Shown: positions 21,468 through 33,102 of the stretch, one piece after another
Layout: every line of letters starts with the position of its first letter
How positions within the stretch are numbered: the first letter of the stretch is position 1
NCBI GenBank assembly: GCA_902538495.1
Contig: CACBFJ010000003.1
Span: forward strand, 1 to 64,000
DNA from: an uncultured Pelagibacteraceae bacterium
GTDB lineage: Bacteria > Pseudomonadota > Alphaproteobacteria > Pelagibacterales > Pelagibacteraceae
Direction of reading: 5' to 3'
DNA: 64,000 nucleotides
Translations under genes and position numbers: made by a program
Notes under the pieces: generated by a model
Database searches by the model: none
Seen by the model: the letters and a program-made list of their open reading frames with translations, nothing else
What the model was told of the DNA's origin: nothing

Positions 21468-22058
21468 ATGAATTTAAATTTTAATGACTTTCAAAAGCAA
21501 GATTTGAAGTTTGACATTAAAAAACTTCAAGAGGCCTACAAACAAGTATTATCAATAAAAGGTTTTACAGGCGTTACTGGAGTATCAAATTTTGGAGCTA
21601 TTTCATTAACTCAAATTCCAGGAGATCCAGACTCTATAAAGGGTAACAAGGCTAGAGGTGTGTTTTGGACAAAACCTGACTCTAGTGGAAAGGAAGCCAG
21701 AAGAGATGAAATGATAAATGAAGCTGCTTATTCAGAATTTATCAATGATTATAAAAATACTTATTTTAAAGAAGTCTTTGATGTTCTTTCATCAAAATAT
21801 AAGTTAGGAAGAGTAAGAGTTTTATTAAAAGAACCAAGATCAACATTAAGTTGGCATAGAGATCCAGAACCAAGACTTCATATTCCAATTATAACAAATC
21901 CAGGATCGATAATGGTTATAGATAATGTTGCAAAACATATGCCAGCCGATGGCTCTGTTTGGATAACTAACAACACAAAGTATCATAACGCCTTTAACGG
22001 TGGAGAAGAAGACAGAATCCATTTAGTTGCTTGCGTATTAGATTACAAATTTAATTAA
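21468..22058 (+). CDS. Aspartyl/asparaginyl beta-hydroxylase-like 2OG-Fe(II) oxygenase
   Basis: SWHRDPEPRLHIPI (HxD) and TKYHNAFNGGEEDRIHLVA (distal H/R). Confidence 0.7.
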   Translation: MNLNFNDFQKQDLKFDIKKLQEAYKQVLSIKGFTGVTGVSNFGAISLTQIPGDPDSIKGNKARGVFWTKPDSSGKEARRDEMINEAAYSEFINDYKNTYFKEVFDVLSSKYKLGRVRVLLKEPRSTLSWHRDPEPRLHIPIITNPGSIMVIDNVAKHMPADGSVWITNNTKYHNAFNGGEEDRIHLVACVLDYKFN

Positions 22059-22059
22059 A

Positions 22060-22485
22060 TTGAAAAAAGTATTCATTTCATCAGATCATGCTGGATATCA
22101 ACTAAAGGAGCAGATTAAAAAAAAATTTTCTAAAAAATTTATATTTGATGATTTAGGAACTTACGACTCAAAGAACTCAGTAAATTATCCAGATTATGCA
22201 CATAATCTTTGTAAGAAAGTCAGTAAAAATAATGTAAATATGGGTATTTTAGTCTGTGGATCGGGTATGGGAATGTCAATGGCGGCTAATAAACACAAGA
22301 AAATAAGAGCAGCTTTAGGTTATTCAATAAGAAACACTAAATTATCCAGATTACACAATAATGCGAATATTATTACATTAGGTTCTAGATTGACAAAAAA
22401 AGATACAGCATTTAAATGTATATCTGTGTTTTTTAATACAAATTTTGAAGGTGGAAGACACAAAAAAAGAGTTAAAAAAATTTAG
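22060..22485 (+). CDS. rpiB: Ribose-5-phosphate isomerase B
   Basis: ISSDHAGYQLKEQI; VCGSGMGMSMAANKHKKIRAAL. TTG start. Confidence 0.93.
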   Translation: MKKVFISSDHAGYQLKEQIKKKFSKKFIFDDLGTYDSKNSVNYPDYAHNLCKKVSKNNVNMGILVCGSGMGMSMAANKHKKIRAALGYSIRNTKLSRLHNNANIITLGSRLTKKDTAFKCISVFFNTNFEGGRHKKRVKKI

Positions 22486-22491
22486 GTTATT

Positions 22492-23805
22492 ATGTCAAGT
22501 GAAACTAAATATATAAATTCAGATTATAAAGATTTTTTTGAAAAAAGTTTATCTCAGTCTGATCCAGATTTATTCAAAGCTATTAATGATGAATTAGTTA
22601 GACAACAAAATCATATTGAACTTATAGCTTCTGAGAATATTGTTTCTCAAGCAGTGCTTGAAGCACAAGGTTCAGTGCTTACAAACAAATATGCGGAGGG
22701 ATATCCGGGTAAGAGATATTATAATGGATGTGAGCATGTGGATGTAGCTGAGAAATTAGCTTTAGAGAGAATTAAAAAACTTTTTAATTGTAAGTATGCA
22801 AATGTGCAACCACATTCTGGCGCACAAGCAAACGGAGCAGTATTTTTAGCTCTCCTTAAACCTAACGATACATTTATGGGCATGAGCTTAAATTCTGGAG
22901 GTCATATTACTCACGGATTAAAAATTTCAATGTCTGGAAAGTGGTTCAACGCGATTAGTTATGACGTAGATAAAAAATCAGAGTTGATAGATTATGAGAA
23001 TGTAGAAAGATTAGCTTTAGAACACAAACCTAAATTAATTATTGCAGGAGGAAGTGCATACTCAAGAGTAATTGATTTTAAGAGATTTCGTGAAATAGCA
23101 GATAAGGTCGGTGCATACTTAATGGTTGATATGGCCCATTTTTCTGGTCTTGTTGCTGGAAAAGGTTATCCAAATCCATGTGATTATGCTCATGTAGTCA
23201 CGTCAACAACTCACAAAGTTTTTAGAAGTGCAAGAGGTGGTATAATTTTATCAAATGATCTTGATCTAGGAAAAAGATTTGATACAGCAGTTTTTCCAGG
23301 GTACCAAGGTGGACCGTTAATGCATATAATTGCAGCAAAAGCCGCTGGGTTTTTTGAAGCACTTAAACCAGAATTTCAAGTTTATATAAAAAATGTTTTA
23401 GCTAATGCTAAAATGTTAGCCGAAACATTGAAAAATAATGGATTTAAAATTTACTCTGGTGGTACAGATACCCATTTGATGTTAGTTGATCTTAGACCAT
23501 TCAATGTGAAAGGAAACGTTGCCTCTGAAAGTCTCTGCAGAGCAAACATTACTTGTAACAAAAACGGAATTCCTTTTGATACTGAAAAACCTATGATCAC
23601 ATCTGGTATTAGACTTGGTTCTCAAGCGGCAACAACAAGAGGATTTGGTTTAAAAGAATTTGAGAAAGTTGGTAATTTAATCACAAAAGTAATAGAAGGT
23701 TTATCAAAAAACCCTGAGGATAATAGTAAAGTTGAAGAGGAAGTTAGAAACGAAGTTATAGACTTGTGCTCTCATTTCCCAATTTACAAAAATCTCAATA
23801 GATGA
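22492..23805 (+). CDS. glyA: Serine hydroxymethyltransferase
   Basis: [55 protein letters not shown]. Confidence 0.98.
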   Translation: MSSETKYINSDYKDFFEKSLSQSDPDLFKAINDELVRQQNHIELIASENIVSQAVLEAQGSVLTNKYAEGYPGKRYYNGCEHVDVAEKLALERIKKLFNCKYANVQPHSGAQANGAVFLALLKPNDTFMGMSLNSGGHITHGLKISMSGKWFNAISYDVDKKSELIDYENVERLALEHKPKLIIAGGSAYSRVIDFKRFREIADKVGAYLMVDMAHFSGLVAGKGYPNPCDYAHVVTSTTHKVFRSARGGIILSNDLDLGKRFDTAVFPGYQGGPLMHIIAAKAAGFFEALKPEFQVYIKNVLANAKMLAETLKNNGFKIYSGGTDTHLMLVDLRPFNVKGNVASESLCRANITCNKNGIPFDTEKPMITSGIRLGSQAATTRGFGLKEFEKVGNLITKVIEGLSKNPEDNSKVEEEVRNEVIDLCSHFPIYKNLNR

Positions 23806-24260
23806 TCTGTCCTTGCGAAAAGAAAGGTGAGACTTCTGTAGTAGATTCTCGCCCAACTGAGGATGGAACAGCAATTCGCAGAAGAAGATTATGTGAGTGT
23901 GGCACCAGATTTACAACATTTGAGAGAATTCAGCATCGTGAAATAATGGTTGTAAAAAAAAATGGACGAAAATCTTCATTCGATAGAGATAAATTATCAA
24001 AATCAATTTACATAGCACTTAAGAAAAGACCGTTAGACACTGAAACTATTGAGAAGTTTATCAGTAAAATTTCAAGATCTTTGGAGGAGTTAGGTCAAAA
24101 CGAAATTTCTAGTAATACAATTGGAACTATGGTTATGGAGGGACTAAAAGAACTGGATCCAGTGGCATATGTTAGATTTGCGTCTGTTTATAGAAATTTT
24201 AGAGAAGAAAAAGATTTTATACAATTTGTGGACAAGATAGATGTCTACAAAAAAAGATAA
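23802..24260 (+). CDS. nrdR: Transcriptional repressor NrdR
   Basis: [31 protein letters not shown] and ATP-cone domain. Confidence 0.95.
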   Translation: MICPCEKKGETSVVDSRPTEDGTAIRRRRLCECGTRFTTFERIQHREIMVVKKNGRKSSFDRDKLSKSIYIALKKRPLDTETIEKFISKISRSLEELGQNEISSNTIGTMVMEGLKELDPVAYVRFASVYRNFREEKDFIQFVDKIDVYKKR

Positions 24261-25344
24261 TTTTACAACAAAAGATAAGAAATTTATGAAACTTGCTTTA
24301 GATTTAGCAAGGGCTAGAAAAGGTCTAACTGGTGATAATCCATCTGTTGGATGTGTAATTGTTAAAAAAGGGGAGATTATTTCTATAGGTCAAACAGGGT
24401 ATGGAGGCAGACCTCATGCGGAACATAATGCTATTTCAAATTGTTTTGAAGATCCAAAAGACTCTAGAATGTATATAACCTTAGAGCCATGCAATCATTA
24501 TGGAAAAACTCCTCCCTGTACTAAGAATATAATAAAAAATCAAATTCGTGAAGTTTATTATCCAATTGAAGATATTGACTTAAAGGTGAAAGGTAAAAGT
24601 TCTTTGATTTTAGAAAATAGTAATATTAAAGTTAAAAAAGGTCTTTTAAGAAAAGAAGCATTAAATTTATATAATTCATATTACATTAACAGAAAAAAAA
24701 AATTACCTTATGTAATTGGAAAAATAGCATTATCAAAAAATAAGATTATTTATAGTGATACAACAAGAAGAATTACTAATAAAATATCTGATAAATTATC
24801 TCATTATTTAAGATTTAAAAGTGATGGTATTTTAATTACGAGCAAAACATTAAATATAGATGATCCAAAACTAAATTGTAGGCTACAGGGGTATACGAAA
24901 TTTTCTCCAAAAAGAATTATTTTAGATAAAAATTTAAAAATAAATTTAAAAAGTTATATCGTAAAATCTATAAAAGACAAAAATACTATTATTTTTTATA
25001 ATTCAAATAATAAAACTAAAAAAAACTTTTTAAAAAAAAAAGGAGCTTTTTTAATAAATCAAGCTACTAAAAAAAATGAAAATTTTGATTTAAAAAAAAT
25101 TCTTAAAAAATTATATATGTTAGGAATTAAAAATCTTCTAGTAGAAGGAGGCGATAAATTAACAAAAAGTTTTATTCAAAAAAGAATGTTTAATGAATTT
25201 TATACGTTCAAAAGTTCAGAAAATTTATTAAAAGAAAATAAATATGTAAATTTTACATCTTCTGATATCTTAAAAACAAAATATGGTAGATATAAAACAA
25301 ATTTTAAATTAGGTACTGACAAGATAACAATTTATAAAAATTAA
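24241..25344 (+). CDS. ribD: Bifunctional riboflavin deaminase/reductase
   Basis: HAEHNAI...[21 protein letters not shown]-terminal reductase domain ([14 protein letters not shown]). Confidence 0.93.
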   Translation: MSTKKDNFTTKDKKFMKLALDLARARKGLTGDNPSVGCVIVKKGEIISIGQTGYGGRPHAEHNAISNCFEDPKDSRMYITLEPCNHYGKTPPCTKNIIKNQIREVYYPIEDIDLKVKGKSSLILENSNIKVKKGLLRKEALNLYNSYYINRKKKLPYVIGKIALSKNKIIYSDTTRRITNKISDKLSHYLRFKSDGILITSKTLNIDDPKLNCRLQGYTKFSPKRIILDKNLKINLKSYIVKSIKDKNTIIFYNSNNKTKKNFLKKKGAFLINQATKKNENFDLKKILKKLYMLGIKNLLVEGGDKLTKSFIQKRMFNEFYTFKSSENLLKENKYVNFTSSDILKTKYGRYKTNFKLGTDKITIYKN

Positions 25345-25345
25345 C

Positions 25346-25939
25346 ATGTTTAACGGTATTATATTCAATAAAGGTTCAATTACTAAGATACTTAAAAGGC
25401 CCAAAGGTATTAATATATTTATTAAATCAGATCTAACATTAAGCATGAGGGATATAGGTGTTTCCATAGCTTGTGATGGGGTTTGCCTCACTCTTATATC
25501 AATTAAAAATAAGGTTATGGAGTTCTATCTTTCAGATGAAACAATTAATCGTTCTAAATTTAGTTATATTAAATTAAAAGATAAGATTAATCTAGAACTT
25601 CCAATTAAATACGGTCAAAAAATTTCAGGCCATATTTGTCAGGGTCACGTTGATACTATTGGTAAAATATTAAGTATAAAAAAAATTGATAAATCTTACT
25701 TATTTGATTTTCAAATAAGTAAAAAAGAGAGAAAAAATATTATTGAAAAAGCATCCATTAGTATAAATGGTATTTCTTTAACAATTTCAAAGGTGACAGG
25801 TAAAGGTTTTCAAATCTGGATTATTCCTCACACATATAAATTAACAAATTTATCATCTCTTAAAAAAGGAAGTTTAGTAAATGTTGAGATAGATATTCTT
25901 TCAAAATACGTTAGGAATTATTTTTATGAAAAAAAATAA
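25346..25939 (+). CDS. ribE: Riboflavin synthase alpha chain
   Basis: MFNGIIFNKGSI; SIACDGVCLTLI; GHICQGHVDTIG. Confidence 0.93.
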   Translation: MFNGIIFNKGSITKILKRPKGINIFIKSDLTLSMRDIGVSIACDGVCLTLISIKNKVMEFYLSDETINRSKFSYIKLKDKINLELPIKYGQKISGHICQGHVDTIGKILSIKKIDKSYLFDFQISKKERKNIIEKASISINGISLTISKVTGKGFQIWIIPHTYKLTNLSSLKKGSLVNVEIDILSKYVRNYFYEKK

Positions 25940-27029
25940 TTATTCATCAATAGAAAACATAATAAACGTTGCTAAAAGAGGTGGTATGTATATTTTAGTC
26001 GATGATGAAAAAAGAGAAAATGAAGGTGATTTGGTTATCTCAACTTCCGATACTAATGCTCGTAACATTAATTTTATGGCTAAATATGGAAGAGGTCTAA
26101 TCTGTTTAGCACTTGATAGTATTCAAGCTAAAAGATTGAATTTATCCTTAATGTCACCTGTGAATCAATCAAGAAATCAAACAGCTTTTACAGTTTCAAT
26201 TGAAGCAAAAAAAGGAATTACAACTGGTATTTCGGCAAAAGATAGGGCCAGAACTATTAAGATTGCATCAAAAAAAAATGTAAGTAAAAAAGACATTGTA
26301 TCACCAGGTCATGTTTTTCCAATTATCGCACAAGATGGTGGTGTCCTTGTTAGAGCTGGTCACACTGAAGCTTCAGTTGATATTTCAAAACTAGCTAGAA
26401 AAAATAACTCAGCTGTAATTTGTGAAATTATGAATGAAGATGGATCTATGGCGAAGGGTCAAAAACTTCTAAATTTTGCACATAAACACAACCTTAAGAT
26501 TGGAAAAATTGAGGATCTTATTTCTTATCGTTTAAAAAAAGAAAAATTAGTGAAACTAAAAAAAACATCCGAAATTAAGATTAAAAAACAAAAATATAAA
26601 ATTAAAATATATGAAAATTTATTAGATGGATCAGAACATTTTGCACTCATTAAGGGTTCACTAAAAAAATCTATAATTCCACGAGTTAGAGTTATTTCAT
26701 CAAATGTTGTCTACAATTATTTAATAAGTCAAAAATTACCTAATTCATTTGATAAAACTATTAATTATTTTAGAAAATATAATAATTGTGTATTGATATT
26801 TATTAAAGACACCAACTTAAAATCTGTTACACAAACATTAAAAAGTTTCAAAAATAAAGATTTTAAAAAAAGTAAAGGAAAAGATAATCTTATAAGAAAC
26901 TATGGTATAGGTGCACAAATCATTAAAGATTTAAAGATAAACAAAATGATATTGATTACAAAAACACCAAAAAAAGTTGTTGGACTTGAGGGTTTTAATA
27001 TTAAAATTACCAAGCAAGAATTGATTTAA
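25926..27029 (+). CDS. ribB: 3,4-dihydroxy-2-butanone-4-phosphate synthase fused to a GTP cyclohydrolase II-like domain
   Basis: VDDEKRENEGDLVIS; SPGHVFPIIAQDGGVLVRAGHTEASVDI; C-terminal ~165 aa degenerate RibA. Confidence 0.93.
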   Translation: MKKNNYSSIENIINVAKRGGMYILVDDEKRENEGDLVISTSDTNARNINFMAKYGRGLICLALDSIQAKRLNLSLMSPVNQSRNQTAFTVSIEAKKGITTGISAKDRARTIKIASKKNVSKKDIVSPGHVFPIIAQDGGVLVRAGHTEASVDISKLARKNNSAVICEIMNEDGSMAKGQKLLNFAHKHNLKIGKIEDLISYRLKKEKLVKLKKTSEIKIKKQKYKIKIYENLLDGSEHFALIKGSLKKSIIPRVRVISSNVVYNYLISQKLPNSFDKTINYFRKYNNCVLIFIKDTNLKSVTQTLKSFKNKDFKKSKGKDNLIRNYGIGAQIIKDLKINKMILITKTPKKVVGLEGFNIKITKQELI

Positions 27030-27418
27030 TGAAAAAAAAAATATTAATTATTGTAGCTGACTATTATAAAGAAATTGCTTTAGGTTTACTAAATAGCGCA
27101 AAAAAAAATCTTCCTAGATCTTTTGAAACAAAGATAATAAAAGTTCCAGGCGTTTTTGAAATACCAATTACTATATCAAAATATCTAAAAAAATTTGATG
27201 CTTTTATTGCTCTTGGATGTGTTATTAAAGGTAAAACACCACATTTTGATTTCATATCTCAATCTTCAATTAATGCTATTATGGATTTAGCAGTAAATTC
27301 AAAAAAACCAGTAGGGAATGGAATTCTCACTTGTCTAAACATGAATCAAGCAAAAGATAGAAAAAAAAAGGGTGCTGAGGCTGCAAAAGCTATAATTTCA
27401 GTTTTATCTCAAAAATGA
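27029..27418 (+). CDS. ribH: 6,7-dimethyl-8-ribityllumazine synthase
   Basis: VPGVFEIPITISKYL; ALGCVIKGKTPHFDFI; PVGNGILTCLNMNQA. Confidence 0.95.
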   Translation: MKKKILIIVADYYKEIALGLLNSAKKNLPRSFETKIIKVPGVFEIPITISKYLKKFDAFIALGCVIKGKTPHFDFISQSSINAIMDLAVNSKKPVGNGILTCLNMNQAKDRKKKGAEAAKAIISVLSQK

Positions 27419-27819
27419 GACCAAAGTACACCGCAAAAAATAATCCAAGAGTTATAGTTATTCAAAAATTATACAGCGTTTTATATAATAATGATGAAAA
27501 AATTGAATTTCCAAAACATAGGTTTAAAAAATTTATTAAAGACATTGTTCTTGGCACAATTGAAAGAAATGAAATTATTATAGAGGAATTAGACAAAAAT
27601 CTTGGTGGAAATTTTAATCTATTTAAACTAGATAAAATATTTCAAGTTATTTTAAAATCAGCAACATATGAAATTTTATATAAACCTAATGTCTCAATAC
27701 GGATAATCATTAAAGAATATCTTAATGCATCTAATTTTTTTCTAGACGAATCTCAAACCAAATATCTAAACGCTTTATTAGATAATGCTGCTAAAAATTT
27801 AAGATATTCAAATGCATGA
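27415..27819 (+). CDS. nusB: Transcription antitermination factor NusB
   Basis: NusB-like fold sequence, position after ribH, C-terminal KYLNALLDNAAKNLR. Confidence 0.85.
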   Translation: MRPKYTAKNNPRVIVIQKLYSVLYNNDEKIEFPKHRFKKFIKDIVLGTIERNEIIIEELDKNLGGNFNLFKLDKIFQVILKSATYEILYKPNVSIRIIIKEYLNASNFFLDESQTKYLNALLDNAAKNLRYSNA

Positions 27820-28771
27820 ATTTGATTTAATTAAAAAATATTTTTCTAAACTATCCTTTTATAATAAAAATTCATTAAATCTAAATGATGATGTTTTTTT
27901 TGATAGATCAAAAAAACTAGTTGTTTCTGTTGACACTTATATAAATAAATCTCATTTCTTTGATTTCAAAAAACCTAATTTAGTAATAAAAAAGATTCTT
28001 AGATCATCTATCTCTGATTTGATATGTAAAGGTGTTAAACCAAAATATTATTTTATTTCAGGCTCAGGAAACAAAAGAACATTTACAAAATTAAATTTAA
28101 GAAAGATTTCTCTTTCACTCAAACAAGAACAAAAAAAATTTGGGATTTATTTATCTGGCGGGGACACAGTTTTTTCTAATAAATTAAGCTTTACAATTAT
28201 ATCTGTTGGTTTTTCTGACAATATAATATTTAGAAATAATGCAAAAATAAACGATGATATTTATGTATCTGGTAATTTGGGAGATAGTTATGTGGGCTTA
28301 AAAGTCTTAAAAAAAGATATTTCATTAAACAAATATTTAAGTGAATATTTTATCAGGAAATATTATCTTCCAGAATTACATATAAATTTGGCAAAAAAAT
28401 TAATTAATTTTGCAAATACATCTATTGATATTTCTGATGGTCTATTTGCCGATTTAGACAAATTAATTAATAAGCAGAAACTTTCTTACAAAATAAGCCT
28501 AGCTGATATACCAATATCTAAAAAACTAAAAGATGTGATGTTGAAAAAAAAATTAAAAAAGATTGACTTCATATCTAAAGGTGATGATTATCAAATATTA
28601 TTTACTGCATCTAAGAAAAAAGCTAGAATCATTAAAAGAATATTTAGATCTTTAGGGATAAAAATTTCAAAAATTGGAAAAATTTGTTCAAGTAATCAAA
28701 AATCACAAATTATTGATGAAAAAGGGAATAAAATAACCATTAAAAATAAAGGCTATTTACACAAATTTTAA
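27812..28771 (+). CDS. thiL: Thiamine-monophosphate kinase
   Basis: LVVSVDTYINKSHF; ISGNLGDSYVGL; IDISDGLFADLDKL. Confidence 0.9.
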   Translation: MHEFDLIKKYFSKLSFYNKNSLNLNDDVFFDRSKKLVVSVDTYINKSHFFDFKKPNLVIKKILRSSISDLICKGVKPKYYFISGSGNKRTFTKLNLRKISLSLKQEQKKFGIYLSGGDTVFSNKLSFTIISVGFSDNIIFRNNAKINDDIYVSGNLGDSYVGLKVLKKDISLNKYLSEYFIRKYYLPELHINLAKKLINFANTSIDISDGLFADLDKLINKQKLSYKISLADIPISKKLKDVMLKKKLKKIDFISKGDDYQILFTASKKKARIIKRIFRSLGIKISKIGKICSSNQKSQIIDEKGNKITIKNKGYLHKF

Positions 28772-28852
28772 AAGTTAGTTATTGCCTTTTATAGCTTTTT
28801 TTGTATTGTCCGCTTTTTATAATTAAAAAGCAATTACTTAATTAAGGTTTAT

Positions 28853-30958
28853 ATGAACTCAACTACAGAGACTATACTTTTATACACAATAGGAGCAGGA
28901 TTGTTATCAATTGTTTATGGATATTTAACAGGAAAAAATATTTTAAATTCAAGTGCAGGAAATTCAAAAATGCAAGACATTGCATCTGCTATTCAGATAG
29001 GCGCAAAGGCTTATCTTGCGAGACAATATAAGACGATTGCGATCGTTGGTGTTGTGGTATTAGTTATTGTAAGTTCTGCCTTTAGTATGCTTGTTGGATT
29101 AGGTTATCTAATTGGTGCAACATTATCTGGTATAGCTGGATATGTAGGAATGTTAGTTTCAGTTCAAGCAAATGTTAGAACTGCGGAAGCATCAAGAAAA
29201 GGTCTAGCTAGTGGTCTTTCTGTAGCTTTTAAATCTGGTGCTGTAACAGGTATGCTTGTTGCTGGCTTAGCTTTATTATCAATTGCGGTTTATTATTATT
29301 TATTATTAAAGTTTAATGTTGAAGAAAGAGAAATTGTAAATGCTCTTGTCGCACTTGGTTTTGGTGCTTCATTAATATCTATTTTTGCTAGATTAGGTGG
29401 AGGAATTTTTACAAAAGGTGCAGATGTTGGAGCAGATCTAGTTGGTAAAGTAGAGGCTGGAATACCAGAAGATGATCCAAGAAATCCCGCTGTTATAGCT
29501 GACAACGTTGGTGATAATGTTGGTGATTGCGCAGGAATGGCTGCTGATTTATTTGAAACCTATGCTGTAACAATTGTTGCGACAATGGTTTTATCCTCAA
29601 TTTTTTTTCCTGGTGACTTGTCCATGATGATTTATCCTTTAACTATTGGTGGCGCATGTATTCTGACATCAATAATTGGAACCTTTTTTGTAAAACTTGG
29701 TAATAGTAAAAATGTTATGGGAGCTTTATACAAGGGATTTGTTGTTTCCGCTCTTACTTCATTAATAATTTTATATCCAGTTACGGATTTTGTTTTGGGT
29801 TTAGAAAATTCATATGATTTAAATAATAAGTCCTTTACTGGTATGAGTTTATATTACTGCGGAATAATTGGATTAATTATTACAGGCTTATTAATCTGGG
29901 TAACTGAATATTATACAGGAACTAACTATAGACCAGTAAGAAGTGTTGCAAATTCATCAACAACAGGTCACGGTACTAATGTAATACAAGGCTTAGCTAT
30001 TTCGTTAGAAGCCACTGCTATACCAGCACTAATTATAGTTACAGGTATTTTGCTTACCAATCATATTGCTGGTTTATATGGAATTGCTATAGCTGTAACA
30101 ACTATGTTGGCATTAGCGGGTATGGTTGTAGCTTTAGATGCTTATGGACCAGTTACTGATAATGCTGGTGGTATTGCAGAAATGTCCAAGTTGCCAAATA
30201 ACGTAAGAAAAACAACTGATGCCTTAGATGCTGTAGGAAATACAACTAAAGCAGTAACAAAAGGTTACGCAATAGGTTCTGCTGGTTTAGGTGCTTTAGT
30301 TTTATTTGCTGCTTATACTGAAGATATTAAACATTTTTCAAAAGAAGCTGGATCAAAGCTAGAAGGTATAGTGGTGACGTTTGATCTATCTAATCCTTAT
30401 GTTGTAGTAGGTTTATTAATTGGTGGAATGCTTCCTTATTTATTTGGATCAATGGGCATGCAGGCTGTGGGAAGAGCAGGTGGTGCTGTAGTAATAGAAG
30501 TTAGAAGACAATTCAAGAAGTACCCAGGAATTATGAAAAGAAAACAAAAACCCGATTATGCTAAGCTAGTTGATTTGTTAACAGTTGCAGCTATTAAAGA
30601 AATGATTATTCCATCTTTACTTCCTGTGCTATCGCCAATTATTTTATACTTTGTTATATTTGCAATTGGAGGTCAAGTGGCTGCATTAGCTTCTGTTGGG
30701 GCAATGTTGTTAGGCGTTATAATTACTGGATTATTTGTGGCAGTTTCAATGACTGCTGGTGGTGGTGCATGGGATAATGCCAAGAAATATATCGAAGATG
30801 GTAATCACGGTGGAAAAGGCTCAGAGGCTCACAAAGCTGCTGTAACTGGAGATACCGTTGGAGATCCTTATAAAGATACAGCTGGTCCTGCAGTAAATCC
30901 AATGATAAAAATAACAAACATAGTTGCTTTACTATTGTTAGCTGTTATCGCTGGTTAA
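28853..30958 (+). CDS. hppA: Membrane-bound proton-translocating pyrophosphatase
   Basis: [60 protein letters not shown]. Lys in the GNTTKAV segment is typical of K+-independent enzymes. Confidence 0.97.
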   Translation: MNSTTETILLYTIGAGLLSIVYGYLTGKNILNSSAGNSKMQDIASAIQIGAKAYLARQYKTIAIVGVVVLVIVSSAFSMLVGLGYLIGATLSGIAGYVGMLVSVQANVRTAEASRKGLASGLSVAFKSGAVTGMLVAGLALLSIAVYYYLLLKFNVEEREIVNALVALGFGASLISIFARLGGGIFTKGADVGADLVGKVEAGIPEDDPRNPAVIADNVGDNVGDCAGMAADLFETYAVTIVATMVLSSIFFPGDLSMMIYPLTIGGACILTSIIGTFFVKLGNSKNVMGALYKGFVVSALTSLIILYPVTDFVLGLENSYDLNNKSFTGMSLYYCGIIGLIITGLLIWVTEYYTGTNYRPVRSVANSSTTGHGTNVIQGLAISLEATAIPALIIVTGILLTNHIAGLYGIAIAVTTMLALAGMVVALDAYGPVTDNAGGIAEMSKLPNNVRKTTDALDAVGNTTKAVTKGYAIGSAGLGALVLFAAYTEDIKHFSKEAGSKLEGIVVTFDLSNPYVVVGLLIGGMLPYLFGSMGMQAVGRAGGAVVIEVRRQFKKYPGIMKRKQKPDYAKLVDLLTVAAIKEMIIPSLLPVLSPIILYFVIFAIGGQVAALASVGAMLLGVIITGLFVAVSMTAGGGAWDNAKKYIEDGNHGGKGSEAHKAAVTGDTVGDPYKDTAGPAVNPMIKITNIVALLLLAVIAG

Positions 30959-31430
30959 TTTCTCTACGTTTTTTCGCTCTTACACCAAGCGGATCATTAA
31001 TTTTTTGTCTCATGCTAGACATAAAGTCGTAAATAAAGGAATTTTTAGTAATATTTCCCTGGGTGGTTTCTTTTACAATATTTATTTTTTTCATATCTTT
31101 TAAGTCATAAAAATCTTTCTTTTTTAAAATACCATAATTATCTATCTCAAGTACCAATACATCATTTTTATAAACTTTCATTCTTCCTAAATTTCTTAAT
31201 CGAGATTGAGTTTGCTTTCGTTCAATATATATCCAAACATCATTATTAAATTTACTTCTAGTAGAGGGAATTCCTAACAATTCTATAATTTCATTTTTGT
31301 TTGACTCATCTACTACCAAGTTTTTTTGTTTTTTTTCAAGAAATGAAACACCATGATGCTTGACAACTTTTTTAAAAGAACAATTAGTGACTATCAAAGA
31401 TATAATAAATAGATATAATATATTTTTCAT
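30945..31430 (-). CDS. bamE: Outer membrane assembly lipoprotein BamE/SmpA-like
   Basis: Lipoprotein signal [33 protein letters not shown]. Confidence 0.85.
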   Translation of the reverse strand: MKNILYLFIISLIVTNCSFKKVVKHHGVSFLEKKQKNLVVDESNKNEIIELLGIPSTRSKFNNDVWIYIERKQTQSRLRNLGRMKVYKNDVLVLEIDNYGILKKKDFYDLKDMKKINIVKETTQGNITKNSFIYDFMSSMRQKINDPLGVRAKKRREINQR

Positions 31431-31896
31431 GGATAAAAATTTTATCAATATTTATAATTATTTAATTAATTACACTAGAAATGAACAATTATACAGTTCA
31501 TTAAATAGAAAAGACAATTTTTCCGATAGATTAACCTTTTTTTTATTACATTTTGCTTTTTTTTTAAAAAACTTTAAAAACGAGGAGAATAAAGAAGTTT
31601 TACAAAATATTTATGATTTTAATTTTCGTCAATTAGAGCTTAGTATAAGGGAAATTGGTTACGGAGATCAATCGATTAATAAGAAAATGAAGGTTTATAT
31701 TAATTTATTTCATTCAATGGTGAGTGAAATTCATTTTTGGGATGATTTAGATAGAGAAAAAAAAATTGAAAAATTATCAATTTTTTTAGAGGATTTTAAA
31801 AATATAGACGAATTTGTTGATTATTTTGAAGTTTTTAGTGAGGAATTATCAAAAAAAAATTTGAATTATTTAATAAAAGGTGTAATTAACACTTAA
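31429..31896 (+). CDS. Ubiquinol-cytochrome c chaperone (CBP3)-like protein
   Basis: ATG at 31429; [28 protein letters not shown] resembles the CBP3 family; placed between bamE and rpmF/plsX as in other alphaproteobacteria. Confidence 0.7.
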   Translation: MDKNFINIYNYLINYTRNEQLYSSLNRKDNFSDRLTFFLLHFAFFLKNFKNEENKEVLQNIYDFNFRQLELSIREIGYGDQSINKKMKVYINLFHSMVSEIHFWDDLDREKKIEKLSIFLEDFKNIDEFVDYFEVFSEELSKKNLNYLIKGVINT

Positions 31897-31898
31897 TT

Positions 31899-32081
31899 AT
31901 GGCAGTCCCAAAACGAAAACAAACACCATCAAGAACTGGTATGAGAAGATCTCAGAATATGAAATTTTCATCAAAAAACGTTATTGAAGACAAGAAAACT
32001 GGTGAGTACAGATTATCACATCATTTAGATTTAAAAACGGGAATGTATAAAGGAAGACAAGTTTTAGACCCTAAAGAATAA
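31899..32081 (+). CDS. rpmF: 50S ribosomal protein L32
   Basis: [20 protein letters not shown]. Confidence 0.97.
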   Translation: MAVPKRKQTPSRTGMRRSQNMKFSSKNVIEDKKTGEYRLSHHLDLKTGMYKGRQVLDPKE

Positions 32082-32097
32082 TTTTAAAGATTTTAAG

Positions 32098-33102
32098 ATG
32101 ACTAAATTGATAAAAATTGCAGTAGATGCAATGGGTGGAGACAACTCACCAAGAAAAGTAATCGACGGAATTATTCATAATCACAAAAAAAATAAAGAAA
32201 ACTTTTATAAAATTTTTGGAGACAAAGACGAAATTTCAAAGCACTTAGATAATAAGATTAATGAGAGCTTTTACGAAATAATACATACTAATGACGTTGT
32301 GAAAAGCACAGATAGTCCATTAGAGGCTGCAAAGAGAGGTAAAAAAACAAGTATGTGGCTCTCAATTGAAAGTGTTAAAAACAAAGAAACTGATATTGTA
32401 ATTTCTGCTGGTAATACTGGAGCTTTGTTAGTAATTGCAAAATTAAATTTAAAAATGCTTGAAAATATTGATAGACCAGCCTTATCTGCTTTGTGGCCAA
32501 ACAAAAAAGGAATGAGTGTAGTTTTGGATCTCGGTGCAAATATTGAGTGTAGTTCAAAAAATTTAGCTGATTTTGCAATTATGGGAGCATCTTTGTATAA
32601 GTCTTTATATCCAAATGATGTTTCAAAAGTAGCTTTATTAAACATAGGTTCTGAAGAACTAAAAGGAAATGAAACAATAAAAGAAACTTATCAATTGCTA
32701 AATGATAGAAAAAATCAAAACTTTGATTTCGAGGGTTACATAGAGGGCAATGAACTAATGAATGGTAAAGTAAATGTAATTGTTTCAGACGGATTTACAG
32801 GAAATGTTGCATTAAAAACAGCTGAAGGTACAGCAAATTTTATTACAGATGAGTTAAAGGAAGCTTTAAGTGGATCGATACTTGGAAAGATATCTTCTCT
32901 ACTTAATATTTCAAATTTAAGAAAATTTAAAAAAAGATTGGATCCTAGATTATACAATGGAGCGATATTTGTAGGTTTAGATACACCAGTTGTTAAAAGT
33001 CATGGTGGAATAGATTATATTGGTTTCTCCAACTCTTTAGATGTTTGTAATAGAATAATTAAAGGAAATTTGATAAGAAAGATTAAGGAAAATATCAAAT
33101 AA
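32098..33102 (+). CDS. plsX: Phosphate acyltransferase PlsX
   Basis: IAVDAMGGDNSPRKVI; VISAGNTGALL; DGFTGNVALKTAEG. Confidence 0.96.
   Translation: MTKLIKIAVDAMGGDNSPRKVIDGIIHNHKKNKENFYKIFGDKDEISKHLDNKINESFYEIIHTNDVVKSTDSPLEAAKRGKKTSMWLSIESVKNKETDIVISAGNTGALLVIAKLNLKMLENIDRPALSALWPNKKGMSVVLDLGANIECSSKNLADFAIMGASLYKSLYPNDVSKVALLNIGSEELKGNETIKETYQLLNDRKNQNFDFEGYIEGNELMNGKVNVIVSDGFTGNVALKTAEGTANFITDELKEALSGSILGKISSLLNISNLRKFKKRLDPRLYNGAIFVGLDTPVVKSHGGIDYIGFSNSLDVCNRIIKGNLIRKIKENIK

Noticed and set aside
22400-22500. Glycine riboswitch upstream of glyA
   Set aside because: Only 6 nt separate rpiB and glyA; no room for a riboswitch.
32271-32957. Antisense ORFs within plsX
   Set aside because: Overlap a clear plsX coding sequence; no independent support.
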